Assembly: GCA_964652075.1 (NCBI GenBank)
Contig: CAZYZQ010000084.1
Span: forward strand, 1-10,418
Direction: 5' to 3'
DNA: 10,418 nucleotides
Origin: CAZYZQ01 sp964652075
GTDB lineage: Bacteria > Bacillota > Clostridia > Oscillospirales > Oscillospiraceae
The number at the start of each line of letters is the position of its first letter. The first letter of the stretch is position 1. Below are positions 1-5,710 of this stretch, in pieces. Made by a program: the position numbers and the translations under genes. The notes below the pieces were generated by a model. It worked only from the letters and a program-made list of their open reading frames with translations, was not told where the DNA came from and ran no database searches.

Positions 1-1487
1 GTGCCGCCGGACTGCTTCTTGTGCTTGCCCTGCACCTTGACCTTCTTGCGGATCGTCTCGCGGTACGGCACACGCACGGGCAGAAGCACCGCGTCGACGC
101 CGAAGCGGCTCTTCAGACGGGAGAGCAGGACATCAAGCTGCATATCGCCGGTGCCGGAGAGCACCATCTGCTTGGTCTCCTTGTTGTTGACGAGGGTGAA
201 GGTCTGATCCTCCTCCGCCATCCGCGCGAGGCCGGCTGCGATTTTTTCCTCGCCGCCCTTGACCTTCGGCGCGATCGCCATGGAGTAGCACGGCGTCGGG
301 AACGGGATGCCGGTCAGGAAGACCATGTCGCGCGCGTCGCAGAGCGTGTCGCCGGTCTTGACGCCGGAGAGCTTCGCGCAGCAGGCGATATCGCCGCAGC
401 AGACCTCTTTGATCTCGGTCGTCTTCTTGCCCATCATGGTGTACAGGTGGCCGAGCTTCACAGCCTCGCCGGTGCGCGGGTTCGTGAGCGTCATATCGGC
501 CGTGACCTTGCCGGAGATGACCTTGAAGAAGGAATACTTGCCGTACTGGTCGGAGACGGTCTTGAACACGAAGCAGTAGGGCAGGCCCTCGTCGGTCAGC
601 TCGACCTCGATCTTCTCGCCGTTCATGTTCGTGCCCTTGCGGTTCGGGATATCGACCGGGTTCGGGAACATCTCCACAATCAGATCCATCAGCGCGATTG
701 TGCCGTAGCCGTTAACGGCGCTGCCGCAGAAGACCGGGCAGAGCGTCAGCTCGCGCACGCCGGCGCGCAGGCCCTCGTGGATCTCCTCCTCGGTGAACGG
801 CTCCTCGGCGAAGAACTTCTCCATCAGCTCCTCGCTGGTCTCTGCGATGGACTCGCACAGCTGGGCGTGCAGCTCCTCGACGACCTCGACCTTGTCCGCC
901 GGGATCGGCAGCTCGTGGCGCTTCTTGCCCTCAACGGTATAGGTCTTCTTGTGTACGACGTCGATGACGCCGATGACCTTCTTGTCCTTGTCCCACAGCG
1001 GCAGCTCGACCGGGCAGACGGTGTGGCCGTAGGTGTCGCGCAGCAGCTGCCACTTCTTGTCGTAGTCGCCGTTCTCCTCGTCGGTCTTGGAGATGTAGAA
1101 CGCGCACGGCATGTTGCGCTCGCGCACGGCGCGCCACGCCTTCTCTGTGCCGACCGCGATGGAGTCCTTGGAGCTGCAGACGATAATCGCGGCGTCGGCC
1201 ACGCGTAGCGCCTCGACGACCTCGCCGGTGAAGTCAAAATAGCCCGGCGTGTCCATGATATTCAGCTTTTTGCCGTTGTAATCGATCGGAACCGTCTTCA
1301 TGGAGACGGAAACTTTCCGGCGGATCTCCTCGGGGTCGTAGTCACAGACGGTGTTGCCGTCGGCGACGCTGCCCAGACGGTCGGTCAGGCCGGTCATATA
1401 CAGCATACTCTCAACGAGCGTCGTCTTACCGGTGCCGCTGTGACCCAGCAGGCACACGTTGCGGATGTCTTTGGCGGTATAGCCCAT
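1..1487 (-). CDS. EF-G-like translational GTPase (FusA2 type), carboxyl end cut by window
   Basis: This is a ribosome-type GTPase related to elongation factor G, and 495 residues are visible. The P-loop GHSGTGKT is at residues 15-22, the G3 motif reads DTPGY at 79-83, the G4 position reads SKTD at 133-136, and a G5-like CGSA follows. Domain II follows the G domain. The visible part ends in the EF-G domain IV signature QGKHKKQSGG, so about 200 residues should lie beyond base 1. The residue after DTPG is Tyr, where canonical EF-G has the catalytic His, and switch I reads RRKVSVS instead of RGITI. Both fit the EF-G2/FusA2-like paralogue family rather than the main EF-G. The ATG at 1487 is preceded by AAAGGGG nine bases upstream. 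It is divergent from the lipoprotein gene and has its own promoter. Its exact role is unknown; ribosome-associated function is inferred from the family. Confidence 0.93.
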   Translation of the reverse strand, partial: MGYTAKDIRNVCLLGHSGTGKTTLVESMLYMTGLTDRLGSVADGNTVCDYDPEEIRRKVSVSMKTVPIDYNGKKLNIMDTPGYFDFTGEVVEALRVADAAIIVCSSKDSIAVGTEKAWRAVRERNMPCAFYISKTDEENGDYDKKWQLLRDTYGHTVCPVELPLWDKDKKVIGVIDVVHKKTYTVEGKKRHELPIPADKVEVVEELHAQLCESIAETSEELMEKFFAEEPFTEEEIHEGLRAGVRELTLCPVFCGSAVNGYGTIALMDLIVEMFPNPVDIPNRKGTNMNGEKIEVELTDEGLPYCFVFKTVSDQYGKYSFFKVISGKVTADMTLTNPRTGEAVKLGHLYTMMGKKTTEIKEVCCGDIACCAKLSGVKTGDTLCDARDMVFLTGIPFPTPCYSMAIAPKVKGGEEKIAAGLARMAEEDQTFTLVNNKETKQMVLSGTGDMQLDVLLSRLKSRFGVDAVLLPVRVPYRETIRKKVKVQGKHKKQSGG

Positions 1488-1513
1488 GGTAAATTGCCCC
1501 TTTCCAGTCGGTC

Positions 1514-1532
1514 CGGCGCGCCCCGCGCGCCG
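1514..1532 (-). promoter_or_regulatory. GC-only hairpin in the EF-G-like mRNA leader
   Basis: The arms CGGCGCGC (1514-1521) and GCGCGCCG (1525-1532) are perfectly complementary over 8 bp with a 3-base loop. In the minus-strand transcript the hairpin would start about 6 bases from the predicted 5' end and stop about 10 bases before the AAAGGGG site. It could protect the 5' end or affect translation. No run of U follows it, so it is not a typical intrinsic terminator. The function is inference. Confidence 0.5.
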
Positions 1533-1544
1533 CATCATGGTTAG

Positions 1545-1573
1545 ATTATATAATAGATGGGAAAAACTTGCAA
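1545..1573 (-). promoter_or_regulatory. Sigma-A promoter for the EF-G-like gene
   Basis: Read on the minus strand, a -35 element TTGCAA (1568-1573) lies 17 bases from a perfect -10 TATAAT (1545-1550). Transcription would start near 1538, giving a leader of about 50 bases that holds the GC hairpin and the AAAGGGG ribosome binding site. The -35 matches consensus at four of six positions. Spacing and -10 are ideal. Confidence 0.75.
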
Positions 1574-1597
1574 GCGGATTTGTGAAAACAGGCCAAA

Positions 1598-1637
1598 TAA
1601 ATTGTACAACTTTCGCGTTGGGAAGTTGTGCAATTTA
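1598..1637. repeat. 15-bp inverted repeat, candidate operator
   Basis: Arms 1598-1612 and 1623-1637 are complementary except for one T/G pair and are separated by 10 bases. Each arm carries AAATTGTACAACTT or its one-base variant AAATTGCACAACTT. The repeat ends six bases before the -35 element of the lipoprotein promoter, and a third AAATTGTACA copy lies at 1685-1694. Placement and symmetry suggest a binding site for a dimeric regulator. An RNA hairpin is unlikely to matter for the lipoprotein gene, since the repeat lies upstream of its promoter. The regulator is unknown. Confidence 0.45.
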
Positions 1638-1642
1638 CCGGA

Positions 1643-1672
1643 TTGACACCGCACAGTGCTTCGTGGTAATCT
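1643..1672 (+). promoter_or_regulatory. Sigma-A promoter for the lipoprotein gene
   Basis: A perfect -35 TTGACA (1643-1648) is followed after 18 bases by TAATCT (1667-1672), a weak -10 that is helped by an upstream TG one base away (1664-1665, extended -10). Transcription would begin near 1679. An alternative -10, TACAAT at 1687-1692, has no good -35 at the proper distance. That alternative overlaps the third AAATTGTACA box. Confidence 0.55.
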
Positions 1673-1700
1673 AAAGTTGACGAATGTACAATTTCTGAAA

Positions 1701-1707
1701 AAGGAGG
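1701..1707 (+). promoter_or_regulatory. Ribosome binding site deciding the lipoprotein start
   Basis: AAGGAGG lies 9 bases before the ATG at 1717 but only 3 bases before an in-frame GTG at 1711. The spacing favours the ATG, which also gives a cleaner lipoprotein signal peptide beginning MKTTG. Confidence 0.75.
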
Positions 1708-1716
1708 AACGTGCCC

Positions 1717-2466
1717 ATGAAGACAACCGGTTCCCCGCGCCTTCGCGCCGGAACGTGGATTCTCTGCCTGCTCCTTACACTGTCCAGCTGCGCAAAACCG
1801 CAGTCGGAACGCCTCTCCGATCGGGAGGTCGCCGCGCTGCGGGAAGCGCATCCGTATAACGACCAGACGTTAAGTTCATTGGCATCCTATACAGAAATCG
1901 ACAAAACCCAGTTCACCTTTGAAGATACGCTTGTCAACGCCAAGTGCTCTGATCCGCGTTACACTGTCGTGGCCTTCACACTCACATCAAATGTTGATAT
2001 GCTCCGTGCAAACGCCACGTTCTACGATGATCCAGCCCTGAATGAGCAAATGCAACGCCTTGCACCGGAGCTGTCTGTGATCGAATGCCCCGTCATGACA
2101 GCTGTCGTGGATGAAGTCCTCTGGCAAGGGGAATGCCCGCTTCAGGCTGGAGATGACATTATCATTGCCTTTGGCGCGATCATGGGCATTCAAACCGACC
2201 GTCTGGATGAAACCTATGTCAAGGGATGGCGCTACCTTTGCTTTTTGTATGACATGACCGGTGAACACAACTCACTCAATGCTGACAATTATTATTTAGC
2301 TGGGAAACAAAGTTCATTCTATCTGCTCGACGATATTTTGCTCTCCGTCACCAGCGACTACGTGGTTGACGAGCTGTCCGGGATGTCGCTTCCCGCGTTC
2401 AAGGAGTTGTTCTACAACACCTGCGCCGAGCTCAATCTGACGGACGAACGTCTCGTCACAGAATAA
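1717..2466 (+). CDS. Putative lipoprotein of unknown function
   Basis: I do not recognise this 249-residue protein. Its amino end is a lipoprotein signal peptide: basic residues (Lys2, Arg8, Arg10), a hydrophobic stretch WILCLLLTL, and a lipobox LSSC with the lipidated cysteine at residue 25. It should therefore be exported and anchored to the outer face of the membrane. The mature part has no further membrane segment. It holds five more cysteines (about residues 77, 124, 140, 175 and 236), which could form disulfides. A stretch near residues 77-105 (CSDPRYTVVAFTLTSN and on) could be beta-sandwich-like, but this is a guess. It stands alone: divergent from the EF-G-like gene and followed by a hairpin and an IS relic. 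The promoter region has a candidate operator, so it may be regulated. Base composition is less GC-rich than the arg genes. Confidence 0.82.
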   Translation: MKTTGSPRLRAGTWILCLLLTLSSCAKPQSERLSDREVAALREAHPYNDQTLSSLASYTEIDKTQFTFEDTLVNAKCSDPRYTVVAFTLTSNVDMLRANATFYDDPALNEQMQRLAPELSVIECPVMTAVVDEVLWQGECPLQAGDDIIIAFGAIMGIQTDRLDETYVKGWRYLCFLYDMTGEHNSLNADNYYLAGKQSSFYLLDDILLSVTSDYVVDELSGMSLPAFKELFYNTCAELNLTDERLVTE

Positions 2467-2477
2467 TACACGCCCAG

Positions 2478-2493
2478 CGGGGAGTTTTCCCCG
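2478..2493 (+). terminator. Hairpin after the lipoprotein gene, possible disrupted terminator
   Basis: CGGGGA (2478-2483) and TCCCCG (2488-2493) form a 6-bp stem with a 4-base loop, 11 bases after the stop codon. No T run follows, because the IS left end begins at once at 2494. Taking the IS out brings a T-rich stretch (ATTTTGTTTT, 3560-3569) closer and adds an outer stem. The original terminator may therefore have been interrupted. Confidence 0.45.
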
Positions 2494-2519
2494 TGCACCT
2501 GTAAAATGGAAGTAGACAC
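2494..2519 (+). repeat. Left terminal inverted repeat of the IS relic
   Basis: This 26-base repeat starts TGCACCTG and ends GTAGACAC. It matches the right end at 21 positions, with mismatches at repeat positions 6, 10, 13, 15 and 16. The inner 10 bases are perfect and also pair with 2536-2545. The TAAAAT at 2502-2507 is a candidate -10 of a junction promoter. Confidence 0.8.
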
Positions 2520-2548
2520 TCGCAAAAGAGCGCGGGTGTCTACTTTTT
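2510..2548 (+). terminator. Terminator-like hairpin inside the IS left end
   Basis: AAGTAGACAC (2510-2519) pairs perfectly with GTGTCTACTT (2536-2545). A small inner CGC/GCG stem closes the loop, and the right arm runs straight into five T (2544-2548). It lies upstream of the orfA start and would stop transcripts entering from the lipoprotein gene. Such shields against outside transcription are known from several IS families. That role is inferred here. Confidence 0.6.
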
Positions 2549-2578
2549 GCTGTATAATGAAGATAAGGAAGAGGAAAG

Positions 2579-2812
2579 ATGGGAAAGAAAGGAACGCCAC
2601 ACAGGAAGTTCAGTAAGGAAGAGAAACTGAAATATATCAAGCTCCATTTAGAGGAACATATTCCAATCCACCAAATTGAAGCGCAGTACGGCATAGGGCA
2701 CAGCCTTGTGTCTGCGTGAATCAAACGGTATCTGGAAGACGGAGAGGAAGCTCTGGAGCCGCATAACGGCAATCCATATGCAGCACTGCATACAAGTAAA
2801 TCATTGGCGGAA
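2579..2812 (+). pseudogene. IS150-type orfA remnant (helix-turn-helix protein)
   Basis: The ATG at 2579 follows a GGAAGAGGAAAG ribosome binding site. The first 46 codons (MGKKGTPHRKFSKEEK and on) are the helix-turn-helix domain of IS3-family OrfA. A TGA at 2717-2719 sits where relatives have Trp, in the context SLVSA-stop-IKRYLEDGEEAL. The frame then continues with recognisable family sequence (NGNPYAALHTSKSLAE) to about 2812, where it passes abruptly into orfB-like sequence in another frame. The carboxyl part of OrfA, normally a leucine-zipper region, is therefore deleted. OrfA normally binds the IS ends and combines with OrfB by frameshifting; this copy cannot. Confidence 0.82.
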
Positions 2813-3499
2813 AGACTACGAAGTTCTCGAAGAACTCAAAGTAAAGTATCTGAAAGATTTTCTCTGTACAATCATGGGGATAAACCGTTCCGGCTACTAC
2901 CTACTACAAATGGAAAGCCAGACAAGGGAAACTGAACAGATATGAGCAGAACAGGCTACTGCTTACAGATCTGCTTCAAAAGGAGCATGAAAAGCACCCG
3001 TCATTAGGCTACCATCGTTTGGCAAACAAGATCTTTTTGTCTACAGGATGGGTATTTTCTCATAATTTGGCGCACAAGTGCTGTAAAGCTGCCGGTATTT
3101 CACAGCGCATCTCCAATCCCCGGCGACAACAAACCGTATTACAAATGCCTGGACACGTTCAAGCAGCTTGCAGGCAAAAAAGAGGAGCAGAGGCCCCAGG
3201 TAGTCTTCCACACCGACCAGGGAGCCGTCTACTCCTCAAGGGCATTTTGCCACGCCCATGAACATTATAACATACTTCGGTCCATGTCGTGAGGGGGTAC
3301 TCCTACAGATAATCCAATCATTGAAGCATTGAACGGCTGGATTAAGGAGGAACTGTATTTGGACTTCGGTCTGGCTGAAACAGACAATGTTCCGGATTTG
3401 CTGAACCGTTATGTTCATTTCTTTAATTTTGAGCGTCCCGCTGCTGCTTTGGGTTACAAAAGCCCAGTTCAGTACAAAACCGAACTGGGCTTCTTGTAA
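2808..3499 (+). pseudogene. IS150-type orfB remnant (DDE transposase)
   Basis: Family sequence is spread over several frames. RKDYEVLEELKVKYLKDF through INRSGYY ends at a 7-bp tandem duplication (CTACTAC twice, 2894-2907) that shifts the frame. The next block starts YKWKARQGKLNRYEQNR and runs to KCCKAAGI near 3090. A deletion then removes the stretch with the first catalytic Asp. The last block runs from about 3122 (DNKPYYKCLD). It contains HTDQG with the second Asp (codon 3215-3217), a TGA at 3290-3292 where Arg is expected (SMS-stop-GGTPTDNP), and the catalytic Glu (codon 3323-3325) exactly 35 positions after the Asp. It ends YKTELGFL and TAA. Five independent kinds of damage make it clearly non-functional. 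Confidence 0.87.
3460..3492. terminator. Perfect hairpin within the 3' end of orfB
   Basis: AAGCCCAGTTC (3460-3470) pairs over 11 bp with GAACTGGGCTT (3482-3492) around an 11-base loop, inside the codons for KSPVQYKTELGF. Read leftward the stem ends in TTTTGT, so it could act as a terminator for transcripts coming from the UPF0340 gene into the element. Read rightward, CTTGTAATT follows, which is a weaker terminator. Confidence 0.5.
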
Positions 3500-3511
3500 T
3501 TATGCTTTTTT

Positions 3512-3537
3512 GTGTCTACTTTTACTTGACAAGTGCA
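3512..3537 (-). repeat. Right terminal inverted repeat of the IS relic
   Basis: Partner of the left repeat. It contains a perfect -35 hexamer TTGACA at 3526-3531 facing out of the element. There is no suitable -10 in the flank 17 bases away, so as it stands it is probably not a promoter. In a joined-end circle it would be paired with TAAAAT from the left end. Confidence 0.8.
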
Positions 3538-3567
3538 CAGAACAATCTGCGCGGGCGTCATTTTGTT

Positions 3568-4131
3568 TTATCGAACCTCTGACGCGTCGTAGACGGCGCG
3601 GCTGCCGCCGATGAATTTGGGGCGGGTGCGCGCACAGAGGATGTTTGCCTCGCCGATCTTGTTCAGGCTCAGGCGCACCGGCACCGCCACGCGGCGCAGG
3701 TGCATTCCGATCAGCGTGCCGCCGATGTCAATACCGGCCGCGGCGCGGATCTCCTCCACGACCACCGGGTCACGGAAGTTGCGCCACGCCGTCGTGGCGA
3801 AGCTGCCGCCTGCCTTGGGCTGTGGAACAACGGAGACAATCTCATAGCCGTATTTCTCGGCTGCCTCCCGCTCCAGCACGACGCAGCGGTTTAAGTGCTC
3901 ACAGCACTGGGCGCAAAGATATACGCCCGCCTGCTCCAGCACCGGGGCAATCCCGGCCCAGACGGCTTCCGCCGCCTCAAGGCTGGAGGCGTGGCCGATA
4001 TGCCCGCCGACAATCTCGCTGGAGGAACAGCCGACAACGAACAGGTCGCCCTGTTTCAGCTTTGCTGCGTCCAGCAGCTCTGTGACGGCCTGCGCGGCCT
4101 GCGCGGTCAATGTCGAATGTTCAATTTGCAT
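3568..4131 (-). CDS. UPF0340 / DUF436 family protein (YwlG-like)
   Basis: This 187-residue protein matches the UPF0340 family (TIGR01440, Bacillus subtilis YwlG), whose usual length is about 180 residues. Conserved blocks visible here are GCSSSE (34-39), QCCEHLNR (75-82), VVPQPKAGGSFAT near 101-113, DIGGTLIGMHLRRVAVPV (135-152) and RPKFIGGSRAVY (170-181). No signal peptide or membrane segment is seen, so it should be cytoplasmic. The biochemical function is not established to my knowledge. The conserved Cys, Glu and His residues suggest an enzyme or ligand-binding site, but that is inference. The ATG at 4131 lies inside the end of the upstream S-component gene (11-base overlap), so translation is probably coupled. 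A longer open frame to 4284 exists but lacks family similarity upstream of this Met. Confidence 0.92.
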   Translation of the reverse strand: MQIEHSTLTAQAAQAVTELLDAAKLKQGDLFVVGCSSSEIVGGHIGHASSLEAAEAVWAGIAPVLEQAGVYLCAQCCEHLNRCVVLEREAAEKYGYEIVSVVPQPKAGGSFATTAWRNFRDPVVVEEIRAAAGIDIGGTLIGMHLRRVAVPVRLSLNKIGEANILCARTRPKFIGGSRAVYDASEVR

Positions 4132-4672
4132 GGCGAAGCCCCCGAACCGTTTTCTGGATATACGGCACCTGCAACAGCGCAACGCCCAGCACCGCGCCAA
4201 CGATGACGCCCGCGCCGCCCTGCATGCAGTTGCCCGGGATCTCCACCGCCGCGCCGATGCCATAGCCCAGGCAGACGGCCTCATAGGCGAAGTAGCCGAG
4301 CACCATGCAGCACTCGCCGACGACGCCCGCGATCACCGCAGCCACCGCCTGCGGCAGCTTCGCACGGCTTGTCAGCACACGGAAGAGCAGGCCGCCGACA
4401 AGCGCGACAAGCGCCTTGATGACAAAGGTGCCGGGCACATAGGAGCCGTATCCCGCCAGCAGATCGGACAGCGCCGAGCCGATGCCGCCGGCCAGTGCGC
4501 CGAGCCACGGCCCGAGCAGGAATCCGGAAAGCAGCACGAAGCCGTCTCCGAGGTTTACATAACCTCCCGTTACGGTCGGAATCCGGAAGGCCACAGTCGC
4601 CACGTAGCAAAGCGCAGCGCACAGCGCCGTAAAGACGAGCCGCCGCAGCGTCAGTGCAGATTGTTTGTTCAT
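4121..4672 (-). CDS. ECF transporter S component (substrate-binding membrane protein)
   Basis: This 183-residue protein is very hydrophobic, with about five or six membrane segments (roughly 8-30, 44-70, 76-100, 106-130 and 143-168). The stretch NLGDGFVLLSGFLLGPWLGALAGGIGSALSDLLAGY, followed by PGTFVIKALVAL, is typical of S components of energy-coupling factor transporters in the ECF-ribofla_trS-like group. The AxxxA-type pattern in the first helix fits contact with the EcfT subunit. Such proteins bind a vitamin or related small molecule and share a common EcfA/A'/T module encoded elsewhere; none is in this window. The substrate cannot be told from sequence, and the short leader leaves no room for a riboswitch. 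Its start is well set: AGGAGG lies 8 bases before the ATG. It is the first gene of a two-gene operon with UPF0340. Confidence 0.88.
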   Translation of the reverse strand: MNKQSALTLRRLVFTALCAALCYVATVAFRIPTVTGGYVNLGDGFVLLSGFLLGPWLGALAGGIGSALSDLLAGYGSYVPGTFVIKALVALVGGLLFRVLTSRAKLPQAVAAVIAGVVGECCMVLGYFAYEAVCLGYGIGAAVEIPGNCMQGGAGVIVGAVLGVALLQVPYIQKTVRGLRHAN

Positions 4673-4702
4673 TTTGTTGTCCTCCTCTCAGACTTTGTAG
4701 CG

Positions 4703-4731
4703 ATTATAGCCAAAATCTGATCGGATGAAAA
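4703..4731 (-). promoter_or_regulatory. Promoter for the ECF S component / UPF0340 operon
   Basis: On the minus strand, TTTTCA (4726-4731, four of six to TTGACA) is separated by 17 bases from a perfect TATAAT (4703-4708). The start would lie near 4696, giving a leader of about 24 bases that includes the AGGAGG site. The promoter sits just after the argF stop codon, so the pair need not depend on arg readthrough. Confidence 0.65.
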
Positions 4732-4768
4732 GTGCCAATTTTAATGAAATCTATGGTGTCAGATGCAC

Positions 4769-5689
4769 TCAGGTTTTGTCGCCCAGCAGAAGCGTCAAAA
4801 CGGCCTTCTGCGCGTGCAGGCGATTTTCCGTCTCATCGAAGATCTCGGCCGCGTGGCTCTCGAAGACGTCAGCCGTGATCTCCTGGCCCTTGTAGGCCGG
4901 CAGGCAGTGCTGCACCATGCACCCCGGGTTCGCAAGCGACAGCAGCGGCGCGTTGAGCTGGTACGGCGCCAGATCAGCGCGGCGCTGATACTGCTCGCGC
5001 TCCTTGCCCATGGACACCCATGTGTCAGTAAAGACGACATCCGCGCCCGCCACAGCCTGCTGCGGGTTGCGGAACAGGCGGAAGTGATCCGGGAAGCTCG
5101 CGGCAAAGTCGAGCACCGCCGGGGACGGGTCGTAGCCGGGCGGGCAGGCGATGTGCATCTGCATCCCCATCTTCAGGCAGCCGACGATCAGGGAGTTGCA
5201 CATATTGTCACCGTCGCCGATATAGGCCGCCTTGAGGCCGGAGAGAATCGCCTTTCGCTCGCGGATCGTCATGAGATCCGCCAGTACCTGACAGGGGTGC
5301 GCGAAGTCGGTCATGCCATTGATGACCGGCACGTCGCCGATGGACGCCAGCGTCTCAACCTCGTCCTGCCGGAAGGTGCGGATCATGATGCCGTCGCAGT
5401 ATCGCGAGAGTGCGCGCGCCGTGTCCTCGACCGCCTCGCCGCGTCCCATCTGGGAGACGGAGGAGTCGAGAAACAGCGCATGGCCGCCGAGCTGGAACAT
5501 GCCGACCTCAAACGAGACGCGCGTCCGGGTGGACTGCTTTTCAAAGATCATCGCGAGGCTCTTGCCCTCAAGGTGGCGGTGCGGCCTGTGGTGCTTCAGA
5601 TCGTATTTGAGCTGGTCGGCCAGATCGAGGATCTCTGTGATCTCGTCCGCCGTCAGGTCGAGAAGTTTTAGCAGGTGTTTGTTTTCCAT
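4769..5689 (-). CDS. argF: Ornithine carbamoyltransferase
   Basis: This cytoplasmic enzyme joins ornithine and carbamoyl phosphate to give citrulline, the sixth step of arginine synthesis. The 306-residue length is normal. The carbamoyl-phosphate site STRTR is at residues 53-57, HPCQ at 131-134, the ornithine-specific DTWVSMG at 222-228, and HCLP at 261-264. The SMG motif separates it from aspartate carbamoyltransferase and supports the anabolic or general OTC call. The ATG at 5689 is preceded by GAGAGGAAATCGAC. It is the last gene of the arg cluster and is separated from argD by 115 bases holding a palindromic repeat. No clear intrinsic terminator follows its stop. Confidence 0.96.
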   Translation of the reverse strand: MENKHLLKLLDLTADEITEILDLADQLKYDLKHHRPHRHLEGKSLAMIFEKQSTRTRVSFEVGMFQLGGHALFLDSSVSQMGRGEAVEDTARALSRYCDGIMIRTFRQDEVETLASIGDVPVINGMTDFAHPCQVLADLMTIRERKAILSGLKAAYIGDGDNMCNSLIVGCLKMGMQMHIACPPGYDPSPAVLDFAASFPDHFRLFRNPQQAVAGADVVFTDTWVSMGKEREQYQRRADLAPYQLNAPLLSLANPGCMVQHCLPAYKGQEITADVFESHAAEIFDETENRLHAQKAVLTLLLGDKT

Positions 5690-5710
5690 GTCGATTTCCT
5701 CTCTTTTCCG

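Larger units (their letters stand above)
2494..3537 (+). mobile_element. Defective IS3-family (IS150-group) insertion sequence, 1044 bp
   Basis: The ends are imperfect 26-bp inverted repeats (2494-2519 and 3512-3537, 21 of 26 matching) with the TG...CA termini usual in the IS3 family. Inside are remnants of orfA (helix-turn-helix) and orfB (DDE transposase) in the usual order, both broken. Intact relatives are normally longer, which fits internal deletions. The 3-base flanks, CCG left and CAG right, differ at one base, so no perfect target duplication remains. The right end holds an outward -35 TTGACA (3526-3531) and the left end a TAAAAT (2502-2507). Joining the ends with the usual 3-base spacer would put these 17 bases apart, which supports these boundaries. 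The element cannot make a working transposase but might still be moved by a relative. Confidence 0.85.

Noticed and set aside
21..1208. Long plus-strand open frame opposite the EF-G-like gene
   Set aside because: It is a shadow of a GC-rich coding strand. The sequence is rich in Arg, Ala, Leu and Asp with no family resemblance, while the minus strand shows clear EF-G motifs.
1..1487. Tetracycline-resistance ribosomal protection protein
   Set aside because: The G domain has DTPGY, the RRKVSVS switch and the KHKKQSGG domain IV signature of EF-G2-like proteins. It does not resemble TetM/TetO, which retain DTPGH.
1711..1719. GTG at 1711 as the lipoprotein start
   Set aside because: It lies only 3 bases after AAGGAGG, while the ATG at 1717 has a 9-base spacing.
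2717..3292. Two in-frame TGA codons in the transposase as a sign of TGA recoding
   Set aside because: One replaces Trp and the other Arg, the gene has other lesions, and argF and the S-component gene use TGA as a normal stop.
2493..3538. GTGCAC on both sides of the IS core as a 6-bp target duplication
   Set aside because: GTGCAC is its own complement, so it equally extends the inverted repeats. Taking it as part of the ends gives TG...CA termini and an ideal 17-base junction promoter, so I count it within the element apart from the outermost base.
4673..4768. Vitamin riboswitch upstream of the ECF S component
   Set aside because: The predicted leader is only about 24 bases and no conserved riboswitch core is visible.
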